DNA of 42,929 nucleotides, from contig JBFFGE010000012.1 of NCBI GenBank assembly GCA_041557595.1, positions 1-42,929 on the forward strand. The letters are read 5' to 3'. Shown here piece by piece: positions 7,318 through 14,271 of this stretch; the stretch's first letter is position 1, and each line of letters opens with the position of its first letter. The translations under genes and the position numbers were made by a program. This stretch comes from JAOTYV01 sp041557595. GTDB taxonomy: Bacteria; Pseudomonadota; Alphaproteobacteria; UBA8366. The notes beneath the pieces are model-generated. The model did not search any database. It saw only the letters and a program-made list of their open reading frames with translations, and had not been told where the DNA came from.

Positions 7318-8823
7318 TTATTTCTGGACGCGGATGGGCAACCGCGCATTCGTCACGCCGGATGAAGCCACTTTGCGGTAGGCGCCGACCAGTTCGTCGA
7401 GCGAGGATACCGGCAGCCGGCTCAGATCCTTCTGCTTCAGCTTATTCGGCAATCGCAGCCCGACTTCGTCGGTGGAGGCGATGCAGAGGACTTCTTCCTT
7501 GGCGCCGGCCGTGTCGAAGATGATCCCGAAGCGCGAATTGTTGCCGGGGAGATCGAGCGGGCTGTTGGCGTTGACCAGCGCATTCGGCCGGAATTTATTC
7601 GGGAAGATGCGCGCGACCGAGCCGCGGGCGTCCTGATAGTAGCAGTAGACATAGGCATCGCGTGAAGTCGTCACCGTCATGTTCAGCTGTTCCTTGACGC
7701 GATAGACGGGGGCGACCCCTTTCGGCGTCGTCATGCTGAGCCGCAGCGGCACGGCGGCGACCTGCTTGCTTGGCAGTTGCGTCGCGGCCTTCGGATCCTT
7801 GCCGAGACTGATATCCTTGGAGATCAGTGTGCGGTACAGGTCGAAATCCACGCTGCCGCTCGCGATCAGGCTGTTCTTGGACTGAAAGCGTCCGATGGCC
7901 TCGCGGGTCGAAGAATCGAGCCTTCCATGGGCGGGACCGCGATACTCTCCAACGGCCTTGAGGGCGCGTTGTGCATAAGTGATGCGGCCTTCCTTGGTCA
8001 TCGAGTCGTACCATTCGCGGGTTTCCGCAATCACGTAGGGATTGGTCTGCTCGATCTTGAGACAGCGCCAGTAGGGTACCCGCGTGAGTTTGCCGAGGAT
8101 TTCGATAACGCTCAGCTCGATCAAGGTGCGGGTCGCCTGATGAATGCCTTCCTGCTTGTTCATCGAGATATTCAGCGACAGGCCGACTTTCTTGATGGTG
8201 CCGCCGATGTCGCCGGCCTTGCCGCTGCGCCGGACGACGACCGAGTTGTTGGCGGACATGCCGGGCATGATCTGGCGCGTTACCAGCCTGCCGATGTTCA
8301 TATCGGTTGCGATGACCGACACGACCTGGTCTTTCGACGCGCCGAGTTCGAAATTGGTGAAGGCGACCGATCCGCCGACCGATTCGGCGATGACCCCTTC
8401 GTCAAGCTGGGTGATGGCGCCCCGAATGTAGTAGCTCGGCACGCGGAATTCATCGGTGAAGCCGACGAGCTGCTGCAGGTTGGCGACATCTTCCTGGCGC
8501 TGATCGAAATCGACGAATGTGAAGGCCTTGCTCCGTACCGACATCTTGGAGATGGCGGAAATCAGCATGTCCTTGGTACCCGCCGCGACCTTGCCGGTTG
8601 CGTCGGGGATACCGTCGCTGGTGATCACGACGTTCGTGACACCGAACCGGGCGAACAGATTGTCCATGCAGCGCAGGGAATCGCTGAAATTAGTGAAAGT
8701 GCGCACGACATTCGTTTTCGGCTGACGGACGTCATAGGCGCGTTCGGGGGCGCCCGTTACGCCGCAACCGGCCAACGTCGCCAATCCGGCGACCGCGAGC
8801 AAGGATTTCAGTTTGGGGTTCAT
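7318..8823 (-). CDS. CsgG-like outer-membrane lipoprotein with PG-binding and DUF4384 domains
   Basis: 501 aa. Lipoprotein signal with lipobox LAGC (residues 17-20). Residues about 35-265 have the order of CsgG: a Rossmann-like N-part, then YYIRGAI, 'DQVVSVIATDMNIGRLVTR' aligning to the CsgG strand before its membrane hairpin, and a final 'HQATRTLIELSVIEIL' helix resembling the CsgG C-terminal helix. Residues about 272-335 resemble a peptidoglycan-binding type 1 domain (ITYAQRALKAVG...DSSTREAIGRFQ). Residues about 355-465 are DUF4384 (DAYVYCYYQDARGSVARIFPN). CsgG forms the curli export pore; a pore carrying its own peptidoglycan-binding and DUF4384 parts is unlike E. coli CsgG. DUF4384 also occurs in the sigma-factor partner at 12861, so the two may interact or sense the same thing. 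It is the middle gene of a three-gene operon from the promoter at 9305-9332. Confidence 0.85.
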   Translation of the reverse strand: MNPKLKSLLAVAGLATLAGCGVTGAPERAYDVRQPKTNVVRTFTNFSDSLRCMDNLFARFGVTNVVITSDGIPDATGKVAAGTKDMLISAISKMSVRSKAFTFVDFDQRQEDVANLQQLVGFTDEFRVPSYYIRGAITQLDEGVIAESVGGSVAFTNFELGASKDQVVSVIATDMNIGRLVTRQIMPGMSANNSVVVRRSGKAGDIGGTIKKVGLSLNISMNKQEGIHQATRTLIELSVIEILGKLTRVPYWRCLKIEQTNPYVIAETREWYDSMTKEGRITYAQRALKAVGEYRGPAHGRLDSSTREAIGRFQSKNSLIASGSVDFDLYRTLISKDISLGKDPKAATQLPSKQVAAVPLRLSMTTPKGVAPVYRVKEQLNMTVTTSRDAYVYCYYQDARGSVARIFPNKFRPNALVNANSPLDLPGNNSRFGIIFDTAGAKEEVLCIASTDEVGLRLPNKLKQKDLSRLPVSSLDELVGAYRKVASSGVTNARLPIRVQK

Positions 8824-8847
8824 GGGTCTACCCTCTCTTCACGCCGG

Positions 8848-9162
8848 TTAGCGCCGGCAGTTCTGGTTGATATTGATGATGTCTTTGGCAACGATGATCG
8901 TCTGACGCGGAGGCCGGCCGTTCTTCGAAGGCTGTTGGCCGCCAACCACCTGATTGCCGCAACTTTTGCCCGAGCCTACCTGCCGGAACGAGTCCGCGCC
9001 GCGTCCACGTTCGAGCCATGACCGAGCGATCACCCGGTTCACCTTCGCACGCATATCCGGTGCGAGGTGCGGGCGCTTGTTGAGTTGGTCCGCGCTCGCC
9101 GGCATCGAGGTCATGACAACGGCGCTCAGCGAAAGACCTATCAGAAGTCGGTTGATGATCAT
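8848..9162 (-). CDS. Small secreted protein with VVGGQQ motif, first gene of the CsgG-like operon
   Basis: 104 aa with AAAGGTG before the ATG and a signal peptide (to ASA, residue 24). The mature part is basic, then CGNQVVGGQQPSKNG and QTIIVAKDIININQNC. The two cysteines bracket a beta-prone Asn/Ile/Gln stretch. The motif recurs in the GIN-type protein at 9624 (SNMVIGGQQSGT). It is 24 nt upstream of the CsgG-like gene. No known family is recognised. The small size, secretion and Asn/Gln/Ile composition make it a candidate fibre subunit, nucleator or export cofactor; this is inference. Confidence 0.78.
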   Translation of the reverse strand: MIINRLLIGLSLSAVVMTSMPASADQLNKRPHLAPDMRAKVNRVIARSWLERGRGADSFRQVGSGKSCGNQVVGGQQPSKNGRPPRQTIIVAKDIININQNCRR

Positions 9163-9304
9163 TTTACACCTTTAAGTTTTCCGAATTGCGATGACAAATT
9201 CAAATCCGTTGATTGCGTCGTCATCGATTCGCTGGGGTTTCGATGCTGTCGGGTGGGCCGCCAAAGCAATAAAGACGCTTGGACGGCCTCGCCGCTCACT
9301 TATA

Positions 9305-9332
9305 GAAACGGACGAAAATGCGGGTGGGGGTT
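9305..9332 (-). promoter_or_regulatory. ECF-type promoter P2 for the CsgG-like operon
   Basis: Minus strand: AACCCC (9332-9327), 16 nt, CGTTTC (9310-9305), followed by TATAAG as in the TAT after P4. It lies 143 nt before the ATG at 9162, so the transcript has a long leader. Same boxes and spacing as P1, P3 and P4. Confidence 0.78.
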
Positions 9333-9377
9333 AACGCGACGCCGAATTTCCTGCGGATGAGGCGGTTCCGGCGGGCC

Positions 9378-9482
9378 AGACCATTTCCTGTTTAAATTGA
9401 CTCATCTGAAATGGTCTATCTCTTGGTTTTTACGCAAATACGTCTTCTCGAACCGTTTCAGTTCGCTCGGAATTTGCTCTAG
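9378..9482. repeat. Palindromic intergenic element, copy C (different subtype)
   Basis: AGACCATTTC (9378-9387) / GAAATGGTCT (9408-9417) is a perfect 10-bp inverted repeat around TTTAAATTGACTCA. A smaller hairpin CGAAC...GTTCG follows, and the element ends in GCTCTAG. I recognise this layout as a common alphaproteobacterial intergenic element. The CTAGAGC end is shared with copies A and B. The MITE at 9479 begins exactly in this CTAG. Confidence 0.6.
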
Positions 9483-9627
9483 CAGGCTGCTGAAAAACGT
9501 CTCGTCCGTAGCCGCACCTTCGACAAGCTCAGGGTGAGGCTGAGTGATTCCAACAGGTTGGCCTCATCCTGAGCTTGACGAAGGATGCGGCCAACCCCGC
9601 TAGGCATGTTTTTCAGCAGCCTGCTAG
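9479..9627. mobile_element. IS630-type MITE (149 bp) inserted at CTAG
   Basis: Terminal inverted repeats GCAGGCTGCTGAAAAAC (left, 9482-9498) and its exact complement (right, 9608-9624), each flanked by TA within CTAG. The interior is also palindromic (CTTCGACAAGCTCAGG... against CCTGAGCTTGACGAAGG), with no ORF. TA duplication and CTAG targeting fit the IS630/Tc1 family, so it is probably a non-autonomous element mobilised in trans. Its right-end CTAG supplies the TAG stop of the gene at 9624-10454. Confidence 0.72.
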
Positions 9628-10454
9628 CGCGAATTGATTTCCGACATATCCCAGTTGCCGATCGTCACGGTGCCGACGCCGTTGATCGATGCGTTCGGCG
9701 ACGCCTCCACGTGTTCTATCCGAATATCCGCAATGCCGTTGATATCGATCTCGGCGGTTCCTGCCTTGCCGCGAATATCGATCTCGGCGGTTCCGTTGGA
9801 CGCGATACCGAGCGACGGCATCGCGCCGCCACCTACCGAAACGGCGCCGTCGCCATTGATCTCGATCGAGAGCGGTCCGTCGACCCGTTCCGCGGTAATC
9901 TTTCCCGACCCCTCGACCTTGAGCGTCGCGGCATGGATTTGGCCCAGCCGGGCGGTTCCGTCGGCCAGGGAAAGAATGATCGGGCCCTGCGCGTCGCCGA
10001 TCTCCAGCGTGCCCTGAAATTCGTCGATGCCGAGCGGCAGACCCGCCGGAATCGTCAGTTCCAGCCGCAACGCGCTGCGTTCGATGGGCGTGCCGGATTG
10101 CTGGCCGCCAATTACCATGTTGCTGTAACCGCCCGGTCCGACGATGACGACGTTGCGGTCCACATGGACACTGTTTTGAATTTGTCGTGCGGGAGGGTTG
10201 TGCCGGATGCGCAAGATCTTGTTTTGCAGCCCAATGCGAAGCGACTTCCGCTGTCGCTTGGGTCCGGTCAATTCAAGGCGCGCGGTTTTGGCGGTATCCA
10301 CCTTGACGATCAGCGTGCCGCTAAAGCCTTCGATTTGAACGGCTCTCGCCGTGTAGGCGGCGCTGAACGGCAGAGTGTCCGCCAGGCCGCCGGCGCTCAT
10401 GCCACCAAGGCAGGCGACGGTAAGGAATGCGATAAACCCAGCTCTGTTGATCAT
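9624..10454 (-). CDS. Secreted beta-rich GIN/DUF2807-type protein
   Basis: 276 aa from ATG 10454 (AGGA 8 nt upstream). A frame open to 10526 lacks a signal peptide and is not preferred. Signal peptide MINRAGFIAFLTVACLGGMSAGGLA. The mature protein has alternating short strands typical of the DUF2807/GIN right-handed beta-helix: LRLELTIPAG, GTLEIGDAQG, ATLKVEGSGKITAERVDG, then TAEIDIRGKAGTAEIDINGIADIRI-like repeats and VGTVTIGN. It has an insertion with SNMVIGGQQSGT, a motif also in the 104-aa protein at 8848. The stop codon lies in the terminal CTAG of a MITE, so the original C-terminus may have been slightly changed. It lies downstream of the OmpA-domain gene. Confidence 0.8.
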   Translation of the reverse strand: MINRAGFIAFLTVACLGGMSAGGLADTLPFSAAYTARAVQIEGFSGTLIVKVDTAKTARLELTGPKRQRKSLRIGLQNKILRIRHNPPARQIQNSVHVDRNVVIVGPGGYSNMVIGGQQSGTPIERSALRLELTIPAGLPLGIDEFQGTLEIGDAQGPIILSLADGTARLGQIHAATLKVEGSGKITAERVDGPLSIEINGDGAVSVGGGAMPSLGIASNGTAEIDIRGKAGTAEIDINGIADIRIEHVEASPNASINGVGTVTIGNWDMSEINSR

Positions 10455-10488
10455 TTTCTTGTTCCTGATCCTTGATTTGGAAACGCCG

Positions 10489-10556
10489 CGAGGGCCGCGC
10501 GGGGCGGCCCTCGGGTCGTCTGTCATGCTGCAAATGTCGGTGTGATGGGCAGCATG
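10489..10556 (-). other. Two intercistronic hairpins between the OmpA and GIN genes
   Basis: CGAGGGCCGC (10489-10498) / GCGGCCCTCG (10504-10513) is a perfect 10-bp stem; CATGCTGC (10524-10531) / GCAGCATG (10549-10556) is a perfect 8-bp stem. Neither has a T-run on the minus strand. They look more like processing or stability elements within one transcript than terminators. Confidence 0.5.
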
Positions 10557-10564
10557 GTTTGGAA

Positions 10565-11200
10565 CTAGCCGCTGATATTCTTGAATTCGACGCGGCGGTT
10601 GACTTGCGAGTGCGGATTGCTCGGATCGTAGGGCTCGCTTTCGCCCTTGCCCACAAACTGCAAGCGCGATCCATCGATGTTGTGCCGGGTGACGAGGTAT
10701 GCCCGCACGGCGTCCGCCCGCCTTTCGGAAAGGCTCTTGTTGTACCGGTCGTCGCCCTTGGCGTCCGCGTGGCCTTCGATCTGGATGACCTTGTCCTTCA
10801 TCAGATCGTGCTTCAGGACTTCGGCGACGCGATCGACCGTCTTCTGGGCCGCCGGCGTCAGGACCGCGGAGTCGAAGCCGAATTCCGCGCGAAAGGCGAT
10901 GGAAAGATCGCGGTTCGGGTTGCTCGCGCTGGCGTCCGCGACCCGTGCCGGTTTGGCGTCATCATAGACGACCAATCCACGTGTCCGTCCGAAGCTGCGC
11001 AAGGAGCGGAAGCCGGTCTTCTGCTGCTGCATCCGGCATTCGGCGGGAAGGTCCCGGCTGAGGCCCCGGAAGATCTCGCAACGGCTGGCATCCTGTGAAA
11101 GGTAGTGCGCATCCTGCGCGTATGACGGGGTTGCAAAGGTCGTCAGAGCGATCACCATGCCGGTGAGGACTCCGGAAAAACTCTTTGTGTATGCGGTCAT
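10565..11200 (-). CDS. OmpA-family peptidoglycan-associated protein
   Basis: 211 aa. GAGGA precedes the ATG; signal peptide to SYA (28). Residues about 30-95 are a Cys-containing region without a recognised fold (CEIFRGLSRDLPAEC). Residues about 96-211 are an OmpA C-terminal domain: FGFDSAVLTP, IQIEGHADAKGDDRYNKSLSERRADAVRAYL, GKGESEP, NRRVEF, with the Asp and Arg that bind diaminopimelate in the family. It has no beta-barrel and no lipobox, so it is probably a soluble periplasmic or surface-attached peptidoglycan anchor. It lies between the curlin-like gene and the GIN-type gene on the same strand. Confidence 0.9.
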   Translation of the reverse strand: MTAYTKSFSGVLTGMVIALTTFATPSYAQDAHYLSQDASRCEIFRGLSRDLPAECRMQQQKTGFRSLRSFGRTRGLVVYDDAKPARVADASASNPNRDLSIAFRAEFGFDSAVLTPAAQKTVDRVAEVLKHDLMKDKVIQIEGHADAKGDDRYNKSLSERRADAVRAYLVTRHNIDGSRLQFVGKGESEPYDPSNPHSQVNRRVEFKNISG

Positions 11201-11220
11201 TTTTTTATCCTCGAACTAAG

Positions 11221-11304
11221 GGAAGGGGTGCGAAGGATCATCGGTTCCTGATCAGCAATGTTTTGCTTCGCTTGGGTTCGAACGTGTCCGTTCACACCCC
11301 TTCC
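11221..11304 (-). other. Long-range inverted repeat in the leader of the OmpA gene
   Basis: GGAAGGGGTG (11221-11230) and CACCCCTTCC (11295-11304) are perfect complements 64 nt apart, enclosing GATCA...TGATC and GAACG...CGTTC hairpins. The structure lies between the curlin-like stop and the OmpA-domain start. It could limit read-through so that the curlin-like product is made in excess, as in curli. There is no T-run. Confidence 0.4.
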
Positions 11305-11332
11305 GGATTATCGATTGCTCTGGTCGGGTCGA

Positions 11333-11779
11333 TTAGCAGGCCGGGTTGTCGCCGATGGAGCCGATCGACTGACATGCGGTGGAGCCGGCGCCGACAGACA
11401 TGTTGATGTTGCGGTCAACCGCCGTTGCATTGGCGACGCTGCCACCGATCCGGAGATCGCCATTGCCGTGGATCGAGCCGATGCTCTGAATGGCGCGGGA
11501 CTTGAAGCCAAGCGCGATGTTGGCGTTGTCCTTAACCGCGGTCGCGTTGGCAACGCTGCCGCCGATGCGCACGCCGTCCTGTCCGCGGACGATGACCTTC
11601 TTCTTCAGAACCTTCTTGCCGTGGCTCCACTTGTAGGTCGGCGAATTCTTCACGGTGGCGGTCGCTTTCACCTTGTAGCCGTCCGTCTTGTAAACTTTCA
11701 TGCCTTCGGCACTCGCTTGCGCGGCGCCCATAACGGCGAAGGCAGTCAGCAACAGGGCAGTTTTTGTGAACGTTTTCAT
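11333..11779 (-). CDS. Secreted curlin-like repeat protein (candidate fibre subunit)
   Basis: 148 aa from ATG 11779 (GAGAGGAA upstream). A frame open to 11890 extends into the promoter and is not used. Signal peptide MKTFTKTALLLTAFAVMGAAQASA. A basic region (25-69, KKVLKKKVIV) is followed by two imperfect repeats of about 35 residues (about 72-103 and 111-142): each starts IGGSVANATAV, has an Asn/Ile/Gly middle, and ends QSIGSI. Curlin units are Asn/Gln/Gly/Ser-rich strand-turn-strand repeats; these repeats have similar composition and an AxQSIGSI end but not the exact curlin spacing. CQSIGSI and a C-terminal Cys give two cysteines in the last repeat. With a CsgG-like pore 2.5 kb away under a shared promoter motif, a functional-amyloid or surface-fibre role is inferred. 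Confidence 0.8.
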   Translation of the reverse strand: MKTFTKTALLLTAFAVMGAAQASAEGMKVYKTDGYKVKATATVKNSPTYKWSHGKKVLKKKVIVRGQDGVRIGGSVANATAVKDNANIALGFKSRAIQSIGSIHGNGDLRIGGSVANATAVDRNINMSVGAGSTACQSIGSIGDNPAC

Positions 11780-11850
11780 TTCGAATTCCTCTCGAAGGTG
11801 TGTTTTTCGGTTATGCCAGCGCCGTGTCGTTGATCGCCGGCTCACTAGTA

Positions 11851-11878
11851 CAAACGGGCGGGCTCGGCGGGAGGGGTT
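11851..11878 (-). promoter_or_regulatory. ECF-type promoter P3 for the curlin-like gene
   Basis: Minus strand: AACCCC (11878-11873), 16 nt, CGTTTG (11856-11851), 72 nt before the ATG at 11779. It matches P4 beyond the boxes (TAACCCCTC in both). It may also drive the OmpA- and GIN-type genes downstream. Confidence 0.78.
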
Positions 11879-11896
11879 ATCGGGGGTCAAAAAAAA

Positions 11897-11910
11897 TCAA
11901 AAATTTTTGA
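11897..11910. promoter_or_regulatory. AT-rich palindrome in the divergent region
   Basis: TCAAAAATTTTTGA is a perfect 14-bp palindrome next to an A-tract, upstream of P3, in the 463-nt gap between the curlin-like and sigma genes. It is a candidate binding site for a nucleoid protein or regulator. The rest of the gap (11911-12198) showed nothing codable. Confidence 0.35.
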
Positions 11911-12198
11911 AATAGTTATATATCAAGGTGTTAAGATGTATTGTTTCCGCTGTCCGGCGGGCGGCAGGGTAGCGGCGGGCCCAGGATTCGCCGTCCACAG
12001 CCGCTGCGCCGCCGGAAATCCGGGGCCAGACCGCGGAACCGGGCGTCGGTCGAAGCGGTGAAAAATTTTCCTATAAGAAAGAGAGTCAGCTCGCCGAGGG
12101 GGAGGGCAGTGGAGCCTTGCCTCGTGGGACCGGGCTGATGGTATTGTAGGCGCGGATAGTAAGCCTTCGGCGCTTGCATCTTTTTTTTCGTCTCGTTT

Positions 12199-12226
12199 AA
12201 CCCCTCACCCGTCGGGGCATCGTTTC
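12199..12226 (+). promoter_or_regulatory. ECF-type promoter P4 (autoregulation)
   Basis: AACCCC (12199-12204), 16 nt, CGTTTC (12221-12226). Predicted start is about 12232-12234, just before GAAGG (12234-12238) and GTG 12243. The sigma gene therefore carries the same motif as its putative targets. Confidence 0.78.
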
Positions 12227-12242
12227 TATGGATGAAGGCACA

Positions 12243-12818
12243 GTGAACAGCACCGCCAGTGACGAGGACCTTATGACCCGTTACATGGCGGGCGACGAGC
12301 GCGCCTTCGAGATTGTGTACCGTCGCCACCGCGAAGCCGTGCGCCGATTTCTGGCACGGCAAAGCGGTTCGGTGGCGGTCGGTCAGGAACTAGGTCAGGA
12401 GGTTTGGTTCAGAGTGATTCGCGCGGTTCAGGATAATCGGTATTCGGCGGACGGGCGCTTCAGGCCCTATCTGTTTCGGATCGCCAGAAACCATCTGATC
12501 GACTGGTATCGCAAGACCGGTTCGTATCGGGAGGTGGACATCGACGATACGTCGGATGCCGATCTGGATAGCGGTATCGACGATTCGCAGCCGATCCGAA
12601 ATCCGGAGCAGATTCTCCAGAGCCAGCAAAAAATGAAAACCGTGCTTGCCGCCATAGAAGAGCTTCCGGAAGCGCAGAAAACCGCGATCCTGATGTCTAT
12701 GGAATCAGATATGAGCTACGAGGAAATCGCGGAAGCGACGGGAACCAATCGTGAAACGGTCAAGAGCCGATTGCGGTATGCGCGGCAGACCTTGCGACAA
12801 AAGGTGTTTACGGAATGA
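12243..12818 (+). CDS. ECF-subfamily RNA polymerase sigma factor
   Basis: 191 aa from GTG 12243, chosen because GAAGG lies 4 nt upstream and because P4 would start transcription at or after ATG 12228, which has no ribosome site. Region 2 (about 8-92): DLMTRYMAGDERAFEIVYRRH, LGQEVWFRVIRA, FRPYLFRIARNHLIDWYRK. Region 4 (about 137-188): LPEAQKTAILMSMESDMSYEEIAEATGTNRETVKSRLRYARQTLR. An acidic linker (DIDDTSDADLDSGIDD) joins them. Length and layout are typical of ECF factors. It is followed after 42 nt by a membrane protein that probably controls it. It most likely recognises the AACCCC-N16-CGTTT motif. Confidence 0.95.
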   Translation: MNSTASDEDLMTRYMAGDERAFEIVYRRHREAVRRFLARQSGSVAVGQELGQEVWFRVIRAVQDNRYSADGRFRPYLFRIARNHLIDWYRKTGSYREVDIDDTSDADLDSGIDDSQPIRNPEQILQSQQKMKTVLAAIEELPEAQKTAILMSMESDMSYEEIAEATGTNRETVKSRLRYARQTLRQKVFTE

Positions 12819-12860
12819 CGGGGCGTATCGCGTATAACGCCTCCACCCGAGGGTGACGAG

Positions 12861-14006
12861 ATGAATGACAAAGAACGAGACGATGAAGTGCTGACGCCGG
12901 CCGACCAGGCGATCCGCGACCTCTACGAGGCTTCGAAAGAGCCGATCGCTTGGGATGAAAGCGACGACGCCGTGCTGAACTTCGCGCGGGAAGCGGTGGC
13001 GGGTCGGACGGAGTCCGGTGCGTCCGATCGCCAGGAAGAGGCGCCGAGCGCGGCGGCGCCTGCCGCCGATGACACCGTCGTCGCATTCGCGCCCCGAAAA
13101 TCCTTCATTTCGCGGATAATCCATTCGCCGGCGGTCGGATTTTCCATGGCGGCCAGCCTCATGATCGGCGTTTTTGCCGGCCAGGGGCTGACCCCGTACA
13201 TGGATCTCGGCGTTTCACCCGGATACCAGGAAATCTCCGATGAAAACAAGAAATTGCGAGAAGCGTTGACACGGCAGCCCGCGATGCGGACCCGGTCACT
13301 CGATCCGGGCGCCGCCACCGGGGGCCCGGTGTCGGATGTGAGCGCGATCGCCACGGCATTGCGGGGTTTCGATTGCTCCATCCTGACGGCGACCTTGTCG
13401 AAGGATTTGCGGATCGTCGTTTCGGGCCATGTGGCGAATGATGCGGATCTCACGCGTTTGCAGGAACAGCTCGCGCCGCTTTCGGGACCGGGAAAGATCG
13501 AAAACAAGGCGATGGTGGTTGCCCGCCCGTTCTGCCAGCCCCTGGAAATTCTGAGGACGAAGGCGGTTGCGGGTCTCGATCCGCGGGCGCTGCCGGTGGT
13601 TGCTCCCCATAACCATGGCGCCTTCTTTCGGGAAAACGAATCACTGGTCGTCGAAGCCACTGCAACGCATCTGTACGGCGGTTACCTTTATGTCGACATG
13701 GTTCAAAAAGACGGCACCGTCGTCCATCTGCGGCCGATCGACGTCGCGCAAAAGACCAAGGTCAAGCCGGGCGAGCGCATTCTGGTAGGCCGCGACGGGC
13801 AGAAATTTACCGTCGCACCGCCCTTCGGGACCGACATGCTTGTTGTCGTCTCCGCGCCGGAACCGCTCTTCGAGACATCCCGGCCGCAAGTGGAAAATGC
13901 GGCGGATTACTTTGCTGCATTGCGCGATGCAATGGCGAAGGCCGAGTCCCGCAACGGCGGCCAACCGGTGGTCAGCAATCATTTTTTCCTGAAAACCGGC
14001 AAGTAG
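12861..14006 (+). CDS. Membrane-anchored putative anti-sigma factor with DUF4384
   Basis: 381 aa. The cytoplasmic N-terminus (1-87) is acidic and helical (ADQAIRDLYEASKEPIAWDESDDAVLNFAREA), consistent with an anti-sigma domain but without the zinc HxxxCxxC motif. One TM segment at about 88-108. The periplasmic part has a BON-like region flanked by two cysteines (DCSILTATLSKDLRIVVSGHV... PFCQPLEIL) and a DUF4384 domain (about 255-335: GGYLYVDMVQKDGTVVHLRP, GRDGQKFTVAPPFGTDMLVVVSAPEPL). Co-transcription with an ECF factor, one TM segment and a sensor-like exterior support an anti-sigma role by inference. The shared DUF4384 with the CsgG-like exporter suggests feedback from assembly state. A terminator follows. 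Confidence 0.8.
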   Translation: MNDKERDDEVLTPADQAIRDLYEASKEPIAWDESDDAVLNFAREAVAGRTESGASDRQEEAPSAAAPAADDTVVAFAPRKSFISRIIHSPAVGFSMAASLMIGVFAGQGLTPYMDLGVSPGYQEISDENKKLREALTRQPAMRTRSLDPGAATGGPVSDVSAIATALRGFDCSILTATLSKDLRIVVSGHVANDADLTRLQEQLAPLSGPGKIENKAMVVARPFCQPLEILRTKAVAGLDPRALPVVAPHNHGAFFRENESLVVEATATHLYGGYLYVDMVQKDGTVVHLRPIDVAQKTKVKPGERILVGRDGQKFTVAPPFGTDMLVVVSAPEPLFETSRPQVENAADYFAALRDAMAKAESRNGGQPVVSNHFFLKTGK

Positions 14007-14027
14007 CGTCTCCGCGCATCCAGGACG

Positions 14028-14060
14028 AAACGCCGGCCGTTTGGCCGGCGTTTCTGTTTT
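14028..14060 (+). terminator. Terminator of the sigma/anti-sigma operon
   Basis: AAACGCCGGCC (14028-14038), GTTT loop, GGCCGGCGTTT (14043-14053), then CTGTTTT: a perfect 11-bp stem with a T-rich tail. Confidence 0.88.
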
Positions 14061-14271
14061 GCCGCCGAATTGCGGGTTTGTCCGAATACCGATTACCCTG
14101 ATACTGTTTCGGATCGCCAGCGGCTGCATGGTCGATTCGGATCGCGAGGTTTCATCCTGCGCGTTCGGATTTGTCGCGCTTGGCGATCGCAACGTGTTGA
14201 AATGTGGTCGTGCAGTGCGCCGCCATCGCGCAAATCTGGAAAGACGCAATTTTATAGGGAGGACTGTGACA

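Noticed and set aside
9235..9260. Second AACCCC box on the minus strand upstream of the 104-aa gene
   Set aside because: At N16 the sequence is CGCAA, not CGTTT; the full match at 9305-9332 is preferred.
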